Under the pieces are notes generated by a model, which was given only the letters and a program-made list of their open reading frames with translations, was not told where the DNA came from and searched no databases. A stretch of DNA of 6,806 nt from Synergistaceae bacterium (GTDB taxonomy: Bacteria; Synergistota; Synergistia; Synergistales; Synergistaceae), in NCBI GenBank assembly GCA_031283975.1, contig JAITAT010000262.1:1-6806 (forward strand), in the 5' to 3' direction. Shown piece after piece: positions 1 to 6,214 of the stretch. Position 1 is the stretch's first letter. Every line of letters begins with the position of its first letter. The translations under genes and the position numbers were made by a program.

Positions 1-96
1 CAGGATCTCAAGGTGCGTCTCAATTCGATACTCCCGAGGGTAGACGACAAACCAGCGGTGATAAGGGTTCTTTTTGACGAATTTCTGACGAAGTAG
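1..96 (+). CDS. fliL: Flagellar basal-body protein FliL, C-terminal fragment (5' end outside window)
   Basis: An open frame from base 1 to a TAG at 94-96 encodes 31 residues, ending in VIRVLFDEFLTK. This fits the end of FliL, where an amphipathic stretch with regularly spaced Leu/Ile (LKVRLNSIL) precedes a final beta strand of the form 'V..V.F.eFi'. FliL is a single-pass inner-membrane protein whose periplasmic domain surrounds the stator and supports torque. The call rests on this short tail plus position: fliL directly precedes fliM in many flagellar operons. The gap to fliM is 30 nt with no terminator, so the two are probably co-transcribed. The N-terminus, membrane segment and start are not visible. 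Confidence 0.8.
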   Translation, partial: QDLKVRLNSILPRVDDKPAVIRVLFDEFLTK

Positions 97-113
97 CGCG
101 ATTCTGGTTTTTT

Positions 114-120
114 AGGGGGA
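114..120 (+). promoter_or_regulatory. Ribosome-binding site for fliM
   Basis: AGGGGGA lies 6 nt before the ATG at 127, which is good Shine-Dalgarno spacing. A second in-frame ATG at 145 has GGAGG at 138-142 only 2 nt upstream, which is too close. The spacing therefore favours 127, although FliM proteins often start almost directly at the conserved SQNEIDSLL peptide (the 145 start). Confidence 0.6.
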
Positions 121-126
121 TAACTC

Positions 127-1128
127 ATGGTGCCGCCGGAGGTAATGAGCCAAAACGAAATAGATTCCCTGTTGGCGTCCATCAACAGCGGGGGAGACAA
201 TATATCGAACATGCAGGCGGCCGAAGAGAAGCCGCTGAAGCTCTACGACTTCCGCCGCCCGGACAAGTTCAGCAAAGATCAGCTCAGGGCGATACAGATG
301 ATTCACGAGTCCTTCTGCCGTTCGCTCACCACGTCGCTTTCGACGATGGTCCGTTCGATGGTGTCCGTGGAGGTGCTGGCCGTCGATCAGCTCGCCTACG
401 ACGAATTTATCCACTCCCTCGTGCAGCCGACCATCATAGGAATACTGGAGATGTATCCCCTGAGCGGAAACGCGATACTCGAAATAAACAATCAGCTTAC
501 GTTCGCCATAATAGACAGGCTCTTGGGAGGCAAGGGCGAACCTTTGCGCAAGCCTCGCGATATGACCGACATAGAGCGCACCGTGGTCGAGAGAGTCATG
601 ATGAAAATACTGGAGCATCTGGAGGAGAGCTGGAGCACGGTGGTCGATATCCGCTACCGCTTCGAGGCAATGGAGAGCAATCCGTTTTTCGTCCAGGTCT
701 GTCCCGGTACGGACATGGTTCTGCTAGTCACGATGAAGATACAGATAGGCGAAGTACAGGGCATTATGAACTTCTGCATACCGTATTTCGTTATAGAGCC
801 GTTGATAGACAAGCTCAGCTCGCAGCAGTGGTTCTCGTCCACCGGCCGCAAGGGCACGGAAGGCGTTCAGGATATACTGGCGGCGCGTTTGCAGGAAGTC
901 TCCATACCGCTCGCGCTCGAACTGGGGCACTCGGTGGTGAGTCTCGGCGACGTCATACAGATGCAGACGGGCGACGTTATAAGGCTCGATGGGACGGTAA
1001 AGGACGACCTTGGGCTGCGCGTCGGCAACAAGGTTAAATTCCGATGCACGCCCGGGCTCGTCAAAAAGAATTACGCCGCTGAAATAACTGAAGTGCTGGG
1101 GGAAGAAATTCCCGAGGAGGAGGAGTAA
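127..1128 (+). CDS. fliM: Flagellar motor switch protein FliM
   Basis: The 333-residue product matches the usual FliM length (E. coli 334). FliM is the middle layer of the cytoplasmic C-ring and links FliG above to FliN/FliY below; CheY-P binding to its N-terminus triggers rotation reversal. Visible features are the CheY-P-binding peptide SQNEIDSLL (residues 8-16), the conserved YDFRRPDKFSKDQLRAI block (40-56), the FliG-contacting GGKG loop (134-137), NPFF (185-188) in the CheC-like middle domain, and a C-terminal SpoA/FliN-like domain (about 250-322). The acidic tail IPEEEE is encoded by GAG repeats that also supply the fliY ribosome-binding site. Ile is mostly ATA (21 of 28). The start could be ATG 145 instead of 127, shortening the protein by six residues (MVPPEV). 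Confidence 0.97.
   Translation: MVPPEVMSQNEIDSLLASINSGGDNISNMQAAEEKPLKLYDFRRPDKFSKDQLRAIQMIHESFCRSLTTSLSTMVRSMVSVEVLAVDQLAYDEFIHSLVQPTIIGILEMYPLSGNAILEINNQLTFAIIDRLLGGKGEPLRKPRDMTDIERTVVERVMMKILEHLEESWSTVVDIRYRFEAMESNPFFVQVCPGTDMVLLVTMKIQIGEVQGIMNFCIPYFVIEPLIDKLSSQQWFSSTGRKGTEGVQDILAARLQEVSIPLALELGHSVVSLGDVIQMQTGDVIRLDGTVKDDLGLRVGNKVKFRCTPGLVKKNYAAEITEVLGEEIPEEEE
1115..1125 (+). promoter_or_regulatory. Ribosome-binding site for fliY, inside the 3' end of fliM
   Basis: The purine run GAGGAGGAGGAG just before the fliM TAA (1126-1128) offers overlapping AGGAGG sites, the last one ending 5 nt before the fliY ATG at 1131. With only 2 nt between the genes, fliY is probably translationally coupled to fliM, which would help balance two C-ring subunits. 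Confidence 0.75.
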
Positions 1129-1130
1129 AA

Positions 1131-2252
1131 ATGGTCGACGAGTTTCTCAATCAGGATGAAATAGACGCCCTTCTCTCGGGCAGCCCCGGCGAAAGCGGAG
1201 GCGGCCTGTCTCAAGACGATATGACCGTGCTTGCCGAAGTGTCCGCCATAGTGGCTACCGCGGCCGGCAATGTGATAGGTATGCTGGCGGGGCGCGACGT
1301 GACGGCGGACGGCTCGGAATATTTCGAAATCCCTCAGAGCGAGATGGGCTCGAAGATAGAAGGGGAAAAGGTATTCGCGTACAGCATGCTTCTGAGCGGG
1401 CTTGACGGAGCTCCCGCCAGGCTGCTCACGGGCGAGCGCGGCACGATGGTTCTGGCGGATCTGATGATGGGCGGGGACGCAAAAGAACTCCCGGCGGAGG
1501 CGAACGATCTCTATCTCTCGGCCGCGCAGGAGGGGTTGAGCCAGTTGATAGGCTCGGCTCTGACGAACCTCAGCGGACTCTTGGGAGGCGCCCGTCTTTC
1601 GGCGGATTCGTCGGCCGCCAGCCTGGAAGATACGGCCGCCTGGCTGCCGTTCTCCGAACTGGGCGGAGACGCCCCGATATGGGTCGGCAAGATAAATCTC
1701 AACGTGGACGGCGTGGATCCGTTTTCTCTCGATATAGCGTTCCCCGTATCGGGCGCGCTCAACCTGGCTTCGAAAATAAGAGAGGCGACCGCCCCAAAAG
1801 AAGAACAACCCCCCAGCGCCGCTCCTCCAAAAACTCCGGCCGCTCCGCAGCCCCGTCCTCAAGCTGCCGGCGCCGCTCCCGCCGCTCCTCCGGCGCAGGT
1901 TTCCCTCCCTCCGAGGCCCCAGGGGCCGCCGGTCGATGTGAAGCCGGTCGAGTTCGCGCAACTCGAAGGTTCAGATTTTACCGGTTCTGTCGGAAATCTC
2001 GATTTGATAGTCGACATTCCTGTACGTATTACTGTAGAATTAGGAAGAACTAGAAAAACTATCGGCGAAGTACTGGCGTTAGGGCCGGGTTCGGTGGTAG
2101 AATTGAACAAGATGGCCGGTGAGCCCGTGGACGTGTTGGTAAACGGCAAGCTTATTGCGCGCGGGGAAGTCGTCGTCATAGACGAAAGTTTCGGTATACG
2201 CGTCACCGATATTGTCAGCAGGGCGGAAAGAATACGCTCCATGGGAGTATGA
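1131..2252 (+). CDS. fliY: Flagellar motor switch protein FliY (FliN-type, with degenerate CheC-like domain)
   Basis: The 373-residue product has the FliY architecture and length (B. subtilis FliY is about 380). It holds a CheY-P-binding peptide NQDEIDALL (residues 7-15), a CheC-like domain (about 28-215), a Pro/Ala-rich linker (about 220-272, 18 Pro and 12 Ala), and a C-terminal SpoA/FliN domain (about 285-365) with the hallmark IPVRITVELGRT and VLALGPGSVVEL blocks. FliN/FliY forms the base of the C-ring and docks export substrates; active FliYs also dephosphorylate CheY-P through two ExxN motifs. Here, ungapped comparison with remembered CheC/FliY helices gives E36-V-S-A39 and E134-G-L-S137, so both catalytic Asn are absent and phosphatase activity is doubtful. 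The FliN-domain part around 1971-2060 is AT-rich (33 of 90 G/C) against the GC-rich linker. Some annotations would name it fliN. Confidence 0.93.
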   Translation: MVDEFLNQDEIDALLSGSPGESGGGLSQDDMTVLAEVSAIVATAAGNVIGMLAGRDVTADGSEYFEIPQSEMGSKIEGEKVFAYSMLLSGLDGAPARLLTGERGTMVLADLMMGGDAKELPAEANDLYLSAAQEGLSQLIGSALTNLSGLLGGARLSADSSAASLEDTAAWLPFSELGGDAPIWVGKINLNVDGVDPFSLDIAFPVSGALNLASKIREATAPKEEQPPSAAPPKTPAAPQPRPQAAGAAPAAPPAQVSLPPRPQGPPVDVKPVEFAQLEGSDFTGSVGNLDLIVDIPVRITVELGRTRKTIGEVLALGPGSVVELNKMAGEPVDVLVNGKLIARGEVVVIDESFGIRVTDIVSRAERIRSMGV

Positions 2253-2302
2253 CTTATCGCTCGTGAATTTTTATTTGTTGTGTATGAGGAGGGTGCAGCG
2301 GC

Positions 2303-2665
2303 ATGGGGACGAAGGTTTTGATTGTAGATGACGCGGCTTTTATGAGGATGATGCTCCGTGACATATTGGCCAAGAATGGTTTTGAGGTGGTAGGGGAAGC
2401 CGATAACGGGAAAATAGCGGTGCAGATGTACAACGAACTGAAACCGGACGTCGTCACCATGGATATCACGATGCCCGAGATGGATGGAATAGCCGCCGTA
2501 AAAGAGATAAAAGCGGCGGATCCGGCGGCGAAAGTCGTGATGGTAAGCGCCATGGGGCAGCAGGCCATGGTCATCGAAGCTATAAGATCCGGCGCCGCCG
2601 ATTTTATCGTGAAGCCGTTCCAGCCGGACAGAGTTTTGGAGGCGTTGGGAAAGGCTTTATCCTGA
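2303..2665 (+). CDS. cheY: Chemotaxis response regulator CheY
   Basis: A 120-residue single receiver domain with no output domain. Expected active-site residues are present: acidic pair D9/D10, phospho-acceptor D54 in TMDITMPEMDG, S82 (Thr/Ser switch position), F101 (the aromatic switch position, Tyr106 in E. coli) and K104 in the KPF motif. The stretch SAMGQQAMVIEAI is typical of Thermotoga/Bacillus-type CheY. Phosphorylated by CheA, it should bind the N-terminal peptides of FliM and FliY and set rotation direction. AGGAGGG at 2287-2293 lies 9 nt before the ATG. The 50-nt gap after fliY is AT-rich (runs of T around 2267-2280), but I saw no convincing promoter or terminator there. Placement between fliY and fliO follows the Bacillus-type operon order. 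Confidence 0.97.
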   Translation: MGTKVLIVDDAAFMRMMLRDILAKNGFEVVGEADNGKIAVQMYNELKPDVVTMDITMPEMDGIAAVKEIKAADPAAKVVMVSAMGQQAMVIEAIRSGAADFIVKPFQPDRVLEALGKALS

Positions 2666-2684
2666 CGGATCAGTCGCAGGGCTC

Positions 2685-3116
2685 ATGAGAGGATCGGAGC
2701 GAAAAACGCGTTGCAGTGCGTTGAGGCTTTTGCCGCGGGCGGCCTTGACGCTCTTTTTTTTAACCTTTGCCGAGGCCGCCGGCGCGGAGACGTCCGGCTT
2801 CGACGACGCTTTTTCCGGTTATGTCACGAGAATGCTGCTGGCTCTTTTGATAATGGGGGCCGTCGGTTATCTGGCGGTCAAGTACCTCCCCGGGCGTCTG
2901 GCGTCCGTCTCCCGGGGGCATATACGGGTGATAAGCGCGCTGAACCTTGGCCGGGACATGATGTACATCGTCAAGACCGGGCCGGAAGTCGTGGCTATTT
3001 GGGTTGGCCGTAACAGTTCCGCCGTTTTGGGGCGATGGAGCCTGGAGGAATGGGAGAATTATGAAGCGGCTTCAAGTGCCGTTTCCGCCATTCTTACGGA
3101 CGAGAGGAAGCCGTGA
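2685..3116 (+). CDS. fliO: Flagellar biosynthesis protein FliO
   Basis: A 143-residue small membrane protein. Residues 1-34 look like a signal peptide or first membrane segment (basic RGSERKTR, then hydrophobic LPRAALTLFFLTF, then small residues AEAAGA). After a short presumed external stretch comes a transmembrane helix (about 48-67, RMLLALLIMGAVGYLAVKYL). A cytoplasmic domain follows with the FliO-like pattern VISALNLGRDMMYIVKTGPEVVAIWVG split over residues 85-111. FliO assists assembly of the FliP ring in the export gate. The family is poorly conserved, so the call depends partly on its place directly before fliP. The Shine-Dalgarno is weak (AGGG at 2678-2681, 3 nt from ATG). The next in-frame ATG (residue 49) would remove the leader, so 2685 is preferred. 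Confidence 0.85.
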   Translation: MRGSERKTRCSALRLLPRAALTLFFLTFAEAAGAETSGFDDAFSGYVTRMLLALLIMGAVGYLAVKYLPGRLASVSRGHIRVISALNLGRDMMYIVKTGPEVVAIWVGRNSSAVLGRWSLEEWENYEAASSAVSAILTDERKP

Positions 3117-3132
3117 CGGCGCGGCGCCTGGG

Positions 3133-3918
3133 ATGAGATTTTTTACACGCGCGCGGTTTCTCCGCGCCACAGTCGTCCTTGCGGCCGTGCTGTTTTCTTT
3201 GGAAGCGCTTCCCGCGTGGGCGGCGGCACTGCCTGATTTGCCGATTCCCGCGCTGAATCTGGCGGTGGGCGCGGCGGACGGGCCGCAGGATGTGGTGCTG
3301 ACCCTCCAGATTGTGGCCCTGATAACGGTGTTGAGCATGGCTCCGGCCATACTTCTGATGGTGACGAGTTTCACGAGGATACTCGTGGTGATGGGGTTTG
3401 TGAGGAGCGCCATGGGTTTGCAGCAATCACCTCCCAATCAGGTCATCTCGTCGCTTGCCCTCTTTCTCACTATATTCACGATGACCCCGGTTTGGACTGA
3501 CATCTACGAAAACGCGCTCGCGCCCTACGCGCGGGAGGAACTGCCCGCGCAAGAGGCGTTCACAAGAGCGGTCGCGCCGATACGCGGATTCATGCTGGCG
3601 CAGACGAGGGAGAAAGAACTCTCGCTCATGGTGCGTCTCTCCGGGGACCCTCAGCCCAACAATCAGGACGACGTGAGGACGATGGTCCTCATACCGGCGT
3701 ATGTTTTGAGCGAACTCAAGACGGCGTTTCAGATGGGAGTCGTGATATACATTCCCTTCATCGTCATAGATATGATCGTTGCCTGTATACTGATGAGCAT
3801 GGGGATGATGATGCTTCCGCCGTCTATGATCTCGCTGCCGTTCAAGATACTGCTTTTTGTCATGGCCGACGGCTGGAGTCTCGTCATAGCGAGCCTTGTG
3901 ACGAGTTTCAATATGTGA
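3133..3918 (+). CDS. fliP: Flagellar type III export channel protein FliP
   Basis: With the ATG at 3133 the product has 261 residues, close to the usual 245-260, and begins with a typical cleavable signal peptide (RFFTRARFLRATVV, hydrophobic core, ending LPAWA near residue 30). FliP forms a pentamer with FliR and FliQ as the export channel in the basal body. Family marks are SFTRILVVMGFVRSAMG (79-95), QQSPPNQV (97-104) and the Met-rich loop MSMGMMMLPP (221-230), corresponding to the methionine gasket that closes the pore. About four membrane segments are visible after the signal peptide. The start is uncertain: ATG 3061 has a better Shine-Dalgarno (GGGAG 3052-3056) and gives 285 residues but overlaps fliO by 56 nt, and a TTG at 3004 would overlap by 113 nt. 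Homologous length and the signal peptide favour 3133, 16 nt after fliO. Confidence 0.95.
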   Translation: MRFFTRARFLRATVVLAAVLFSLEALPAWAAALPDLPIPALNLAVGAADGPQDVVLTLQIVALITVLSMAPAILLMVTSFTRILVVMGFVRSAMGLQQSPPNQVISSLALFLTIFTMTPVWTDIYENALAPYAREELPAQEAFTRAVAPIRGFMLAQTREKELSLMVRLSGDPQPNNQDDVRTMVLIPAYVLSELKTAFQMGVVIYIPFIVIDMIVACILMSMGMMMLPPSMISLPFKILLFVMADGWSLVIASLVTSFNM

Positions 3919-3934
3919 ACGGAGGAACCGTGTT

Positions 3935-4204
3935 ATGGAATCTCTTGCCATAGGAGACGCTTTCGTAAGCGCGATGTGGACCATCGTCCTGGCTTCCATG
4001 CCGATATTGCTGGTGGCGATGTGCGTCGGGCTGATAATCGGGATACTCCAGACGGCCACGTCAATCCAGGAGCAGACTCTGGCTTTCATTCCCAAATTGC
4101 TCGCTGTCATCATTTCGCTTCTCATATTCGGGCCGTGGATGTTCCAAATCGTCGGCGGGCTTGCCGTAAACCTCTTTACCAATATGTACAGATATGTCGG
4201 ATGA
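3935..4204 (+). CDS. fliQ: Flagellar type III export channel protein FliQ
   Basis: An 89-residue protein of exactly the expected FliQ size, with two hydrophobic helices (about 13-36 and 51-76) joined by the highly conserved loop QTATSIQEQTLAFIPK (39-54). Four FliQ copies wrap the FliP5-FliR1 core of the export gate in the inner membrane. GGAGG at 3921-3925 sits 9 nt before the ATG. The gene lies 16 nt after fliP and 12 nt before fliR, so all three gate subunits are probably made from one transcript. Nothing unusual is seen; confidence is high despite the small size because of the loop motif and synteny. Confidence 0.97.
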   Translation: MESLAIGDAFVSAMWTIVLASMPILLVAMCVGLIIGILQTATSIQEQTLAFIPKLLAVIISLLIFGPWMFQIVGGLAVNLFTNMYRYVG

Positions 4205-4216
4205 GGACGCGCTGAG

Positions 4217-5008
4217 ATGCCGCCTTTCCTTACCGACAGCGCTTACGTCAATCTGATTCTTCTGTATTTCATGATAAGCGTCAGGATATTGGCGTTGATT
4301 TTGACGGCCTCCGTTTTCATGCTGCCGTCGCTTCCCAACCCCGTCAAGTTTTGGCTCGCGGTGACGCTCTCGATAATCGTGGCTCCCGTTTCGGAGGCGT
4401 CTGTCACGACGGAGGCGCTCGGCAGCCTGTCGTTATTGTTCATCATGGCCGTTCGCGAATTCCTGATAGGGGCGGCGATCGGGTTCGTCTCGGGAATGCC
4501 GCTGTACGCGCTCCAACTTTCCGGTTTCATGGACGGTACGTTCATGGGCCTCAATATGATGAACATATTCGACCCGATGTCCGAGACGCAGACGTCCGTC
4601 GTGGCTCAGATGACGTACATGCTCGCCATCTGGTTTTATCTGCACTGGGACGGGCATATACTCCTCATAAGGGCGCTCGGCGAGAGCGTGCGGCTCATAC
4701 CGGTCGGAGTTTCCCTGTGGGGCGCCCCCGACTCCATACCTTTCTTGGATTGGATGCAGCGCGTATTCGTCCTCGCGATGAAGATAAGCCTTCCGGTGTT
4801 CGGCGCCGTCGTATTGGCCGACGTGGGGCTGGGTTTCGTCGCGAGAACCGTTCCCCAGATGAACGTTTTCGCCCTCGGCATTCCGCTCAAGATATCCGTC
4901 GGGCTCTTTGTGCTGCTGACCATACTTCCAAGCACCGTCGACATATTTCACGGCGAGATAGAAAACGCGGTCTCACATGCGCTGGAAGGTATACATTTCC
5001 TGCGATGA
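4217..5008 (+). CDS. fliR: Flagellar type III export channel protein FliR
   Basis: A 263-residue polytopic membrane protein (E. coli FliR 261). Hydrophobic segments span roughly 12-36, 43-60, 70-95, 125-143, 182-208 and 215-240. Conserved FliR features include REFLIGAAIGF (80-90), the GFMDGTFMGLNMMNIFDP region (103-120) and the late VARTVPQMNVFALGIPLKI block (208-226). One FliR sits with five FliP in the helical export channel and contacts FlhB. The ribosome-binding site GAGG at 4203-4206 overlaps the end of fliQ. The TGA stop overlaps the flhB ATG in an ATGA arrangement, so flhB is probably coupled; some clostridia fuse these two genes, but here they are separate proteins. Confidence 0.96.
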   Translation: MPPFLTDSAYVNLILLYFMISVRILALILTASVFMLPSLPNPVKFWLAVTLSIIVAPVSEASVTTEALGSLSLLFIMAVREFLIGAAIGFVSGMPLYALQLSGFMDGTFMGLNMMNIFDPMSETQTSVVAQMTYMLAIWFYLHWDGHILLIRALGESVRLIPVGVSLWGAPDSIPFLDWMQRVFVLAMKISLPVFGAVVLADVGLGFVARTVPQMNVFALGIPLKISVGLFVLLTILPSTVDIFHGEIENAVSHALEGIHFLR

Positions 5009-6093
5009 AGCCCGGTTTTTTCTTCGATATACAATTTTTCGCGGAGGAACGAACAGAGCCCGCGACCCCGCGCAAGAGGAGTAAAACCAGGGAAGAGGGG
5101 CGCGTCGCCAAAAGCCAGGATTTATCGGCATCTACGGTCATAATAACCGGACTTCTGACCATATATCTCCTCGGCGTGGTTATATGGGAGAACCTGCTCG
5201 ATATGTTCAGAAACGTCGCCTGGCATCTATCCTCCCCGCTAATGCGGGACGACAAGTGGTGGGTCAATCCCGTTGTCGAAGGAGGCAGAGCGTTCGCCGT
5301 AGGGTGGCTTCCCGCTGGTTTGCTGTGCGCGCTCTTTGCCATTGTGACGCTCGTCTATCAGGTGGGCTTTGTCGTGACGACAAAACCGTTCGTTTTCAAC
5401 GCGGACAAATTCAACCCCATATCGGGGCTGAAAAAAATCATCTCGATGCGGACTATAGTCGAAATGCTGAAGGGAATTTTGAAAGCGTTCGTATTGCTGG
5501 GGATGCTGTTCTGGGTCATGCGCAACGAGCGCGATCTGATGCTGTCCATAATGATGTACCCGCTCAGCAAGGGGAGCGGAATGATAGTCGGCAAGATATG
5601 GGATCTGGCCATACGCATGGCCGTCATACTTTTTTTGCTGGGCGTTGCCGATTACATGTATCAGCGGTGGGAGTTCAATAAATCCATCATGATGAGCAAG
5701 CAGGAGATAAAAGAAGAGTACAAGCAGATGGAGGGCGACCCTCAGATAAAGAGGCGGATTCGCCAGAAACAGAGGGAACTCGCGTCCCGCCGCATGATGG
5801 CCGATGTTCCCAAGGCCGACGTCATAGTGACGAACCCGTCGCATATAGCGGTCGCAGTTCAATACGATCAAAAAAGCATGAGCGCGCCGGTCGTGGTTGC
5901 CAAGGGCGAGGATTTCGTGGCGCAGAAGATACGCGACATCGCGTCCGAACACGGCATACCTATAGTCGAAAACAAGCCGCTGGCGCGCGCTCTGATGGCT
6001 CAGGTGGAAGTGGGGGAGACGATACCGGAGGAACTTTACCGGGCTGTCGCCGAAGTGCTCGCTTTTGTGTACAGGCTGAAAAAATCCGCTTGA
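5005..6093 (+). CDS. flhB: Flagellar export switch protein FlhB
   Basis: The protein has 362 residues from the ATG at 5005. The same frame is open back to 4351, but that part only shadows fliR; the true start is marked by the N-terminus MKPGFFFDIQFFAEERTEPA and TPRKRSKTREEGRVAKS (21-37), both typical of FlhB. Four hydrophobic segments lie at about 42-62, 96-124, 150-172 and 200-218, followed by the cytoplasmic domain with KEEYKQMEGDP (236-246). FlhB controls the change from rod/hook to filament substrates by cleaving itself at Asn-Pro in NPTH. Here the site reads N277-P-S-H280, with Ser (TCG, 5839-5841) replacing Thr; the reactive Asn, Pro and His remain, so cleavage is still plausible. The 4-nt overlap with fliR and lack of a well-spaced Shine-Dalgarno suggest translational coupling. 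Confidence 0.97.
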   Translation: MKPGFFFDIQFFAEERTEPATPRKRSKTREEGRVAKSQDLSASTVIITGLLTIYLLGVVIWENLLDMFRNVAWHLSSPLMRDDKWWVNPVVEGGRAFAVGWLPAGLLCALFAIVTLVYQVGFVVTTKPFVFNADKFNPISGLKKIISMRTIVEMLKGILKAFVLLGMLFWVMRNERDLMLSIMMYPLSKGSGMIVGKIWDLAIRMAVILFLLGVADYMYQRWEFNKSIMMSKQEIKEEYKQMEGDPQIKRRIRQKQRELASRRMMADVPKADVIVTNPSHIAVAVQYDQKSMSAPVVVAKGEDFVAQKIRDIASEHGIPIVENKPLARALMAQVEVGETIPEELYRAVAEVLAFVYRLKKSA

Positions 6094-6124
6094 AGAAATA
6101 ATGCTCTCTTTTGACTTCAATCTC

Positions 6125-6152
6125 CTGATAATGTCCGATAGAGTGATAAAAT
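6125..6152 (+). promoter_or_regulatory. Possible promoter before flhA
   Basis: CTGATA (6125-6130, four of six matches to TTGACA) and TAAAAT (6147-6152, five of six to TATAAT) are separated by 16 nt, a plausible housekeeping promoter. In the same place TCCGATAG (6134-6141) resembles the -10 element of the flagellar sigma-28 (GCCGATAA), but the best TAAA-like -35 (TCAA 6117-6120) has spacing about two bases too short. Both are visual matches only; the gap could equally be transcribed through from upstream. Confidence 0.3.
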
Positions 6153-6201
6153 AATACCGACGGCGCGGTCAGCGCAACTATAAGAGCAAAGAAATTTTCA
6201 T

Positions 6202-6206
6202 GGGAG
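6202..6206 (+). promoter_or_regulatory. Ribosome-binding site pointing to ATG 6215, not to the flhA frame
   Basis: GGGAG lies 8 nt before ATG 6215, ideal spacing. That ATG is in a different frame from flhA. The in-frame flhA candidates (ATG 6234, GTG 6252) lack a comparable site, so this element decides how flhA initiation is interpreted. Confidence 0.5.
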
Positions 6207-6214
6207 TGTGAGCG

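Noticed and set aside
1921..1940. Possible internal start (AGGGG 1921-1925, GTG 1938) giving a free FliN-like product from fliY
   Set aside because: Spacing is long (12 nt), the start is GTG, and the purines are explained by the GC-rich Pro linker. Internal starts are known in related SctQ/SpaO genes, but the evidence here is too weak.
1071..1961. Long minus-strand open frame (296 codons) opposite fliY
   Set aside because: It is an antisense shadow of a GC-rich gene: Arg/Gly/His-rich translation with no recognisable domain, opposite a clear FliY. The other long minus-strand frames (3427-4182, 5239-6120) were rejected for the same reason.
2399..2406. GCCGATAA inside cheY, an exact sigma-28 -10 match
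   Set aside because: It encodes the conserved Ala-Asp-Asn of CheY and has no TAAA-like element about 15 nt upstream.
2660..2684. Imperfect inverted repeat (CCTG…CAGG) between cheY and fliO considered as a terminator
   Set aside because: Pairing is short and interrupted, no T run follows, and fliO begins within a few bases.
4351..5004. Open frame extending 218 codons upstream of flhB through fliR
   Set aside because: The translation is Arg-rich, low-complexity and unlike any FlhB N-terminus, and it lies entirely over the convincing FliR frame. FlhB homology begins at MKPGFFFDIQFFAEE (5005).
6156..6175. Small hairpins in the flhB-flhA gap considered as an intrinsic terminator
   Set aside because: Stems are only 4 bp and no T run follows.
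6200..6211. Three-codon ORF ATG GGA GTG TGA before the flhA leader
   Set aside because: It is too short to support, has no ribosome-binding site of its own, and overlaps the GGGAG site for ATG 6215.
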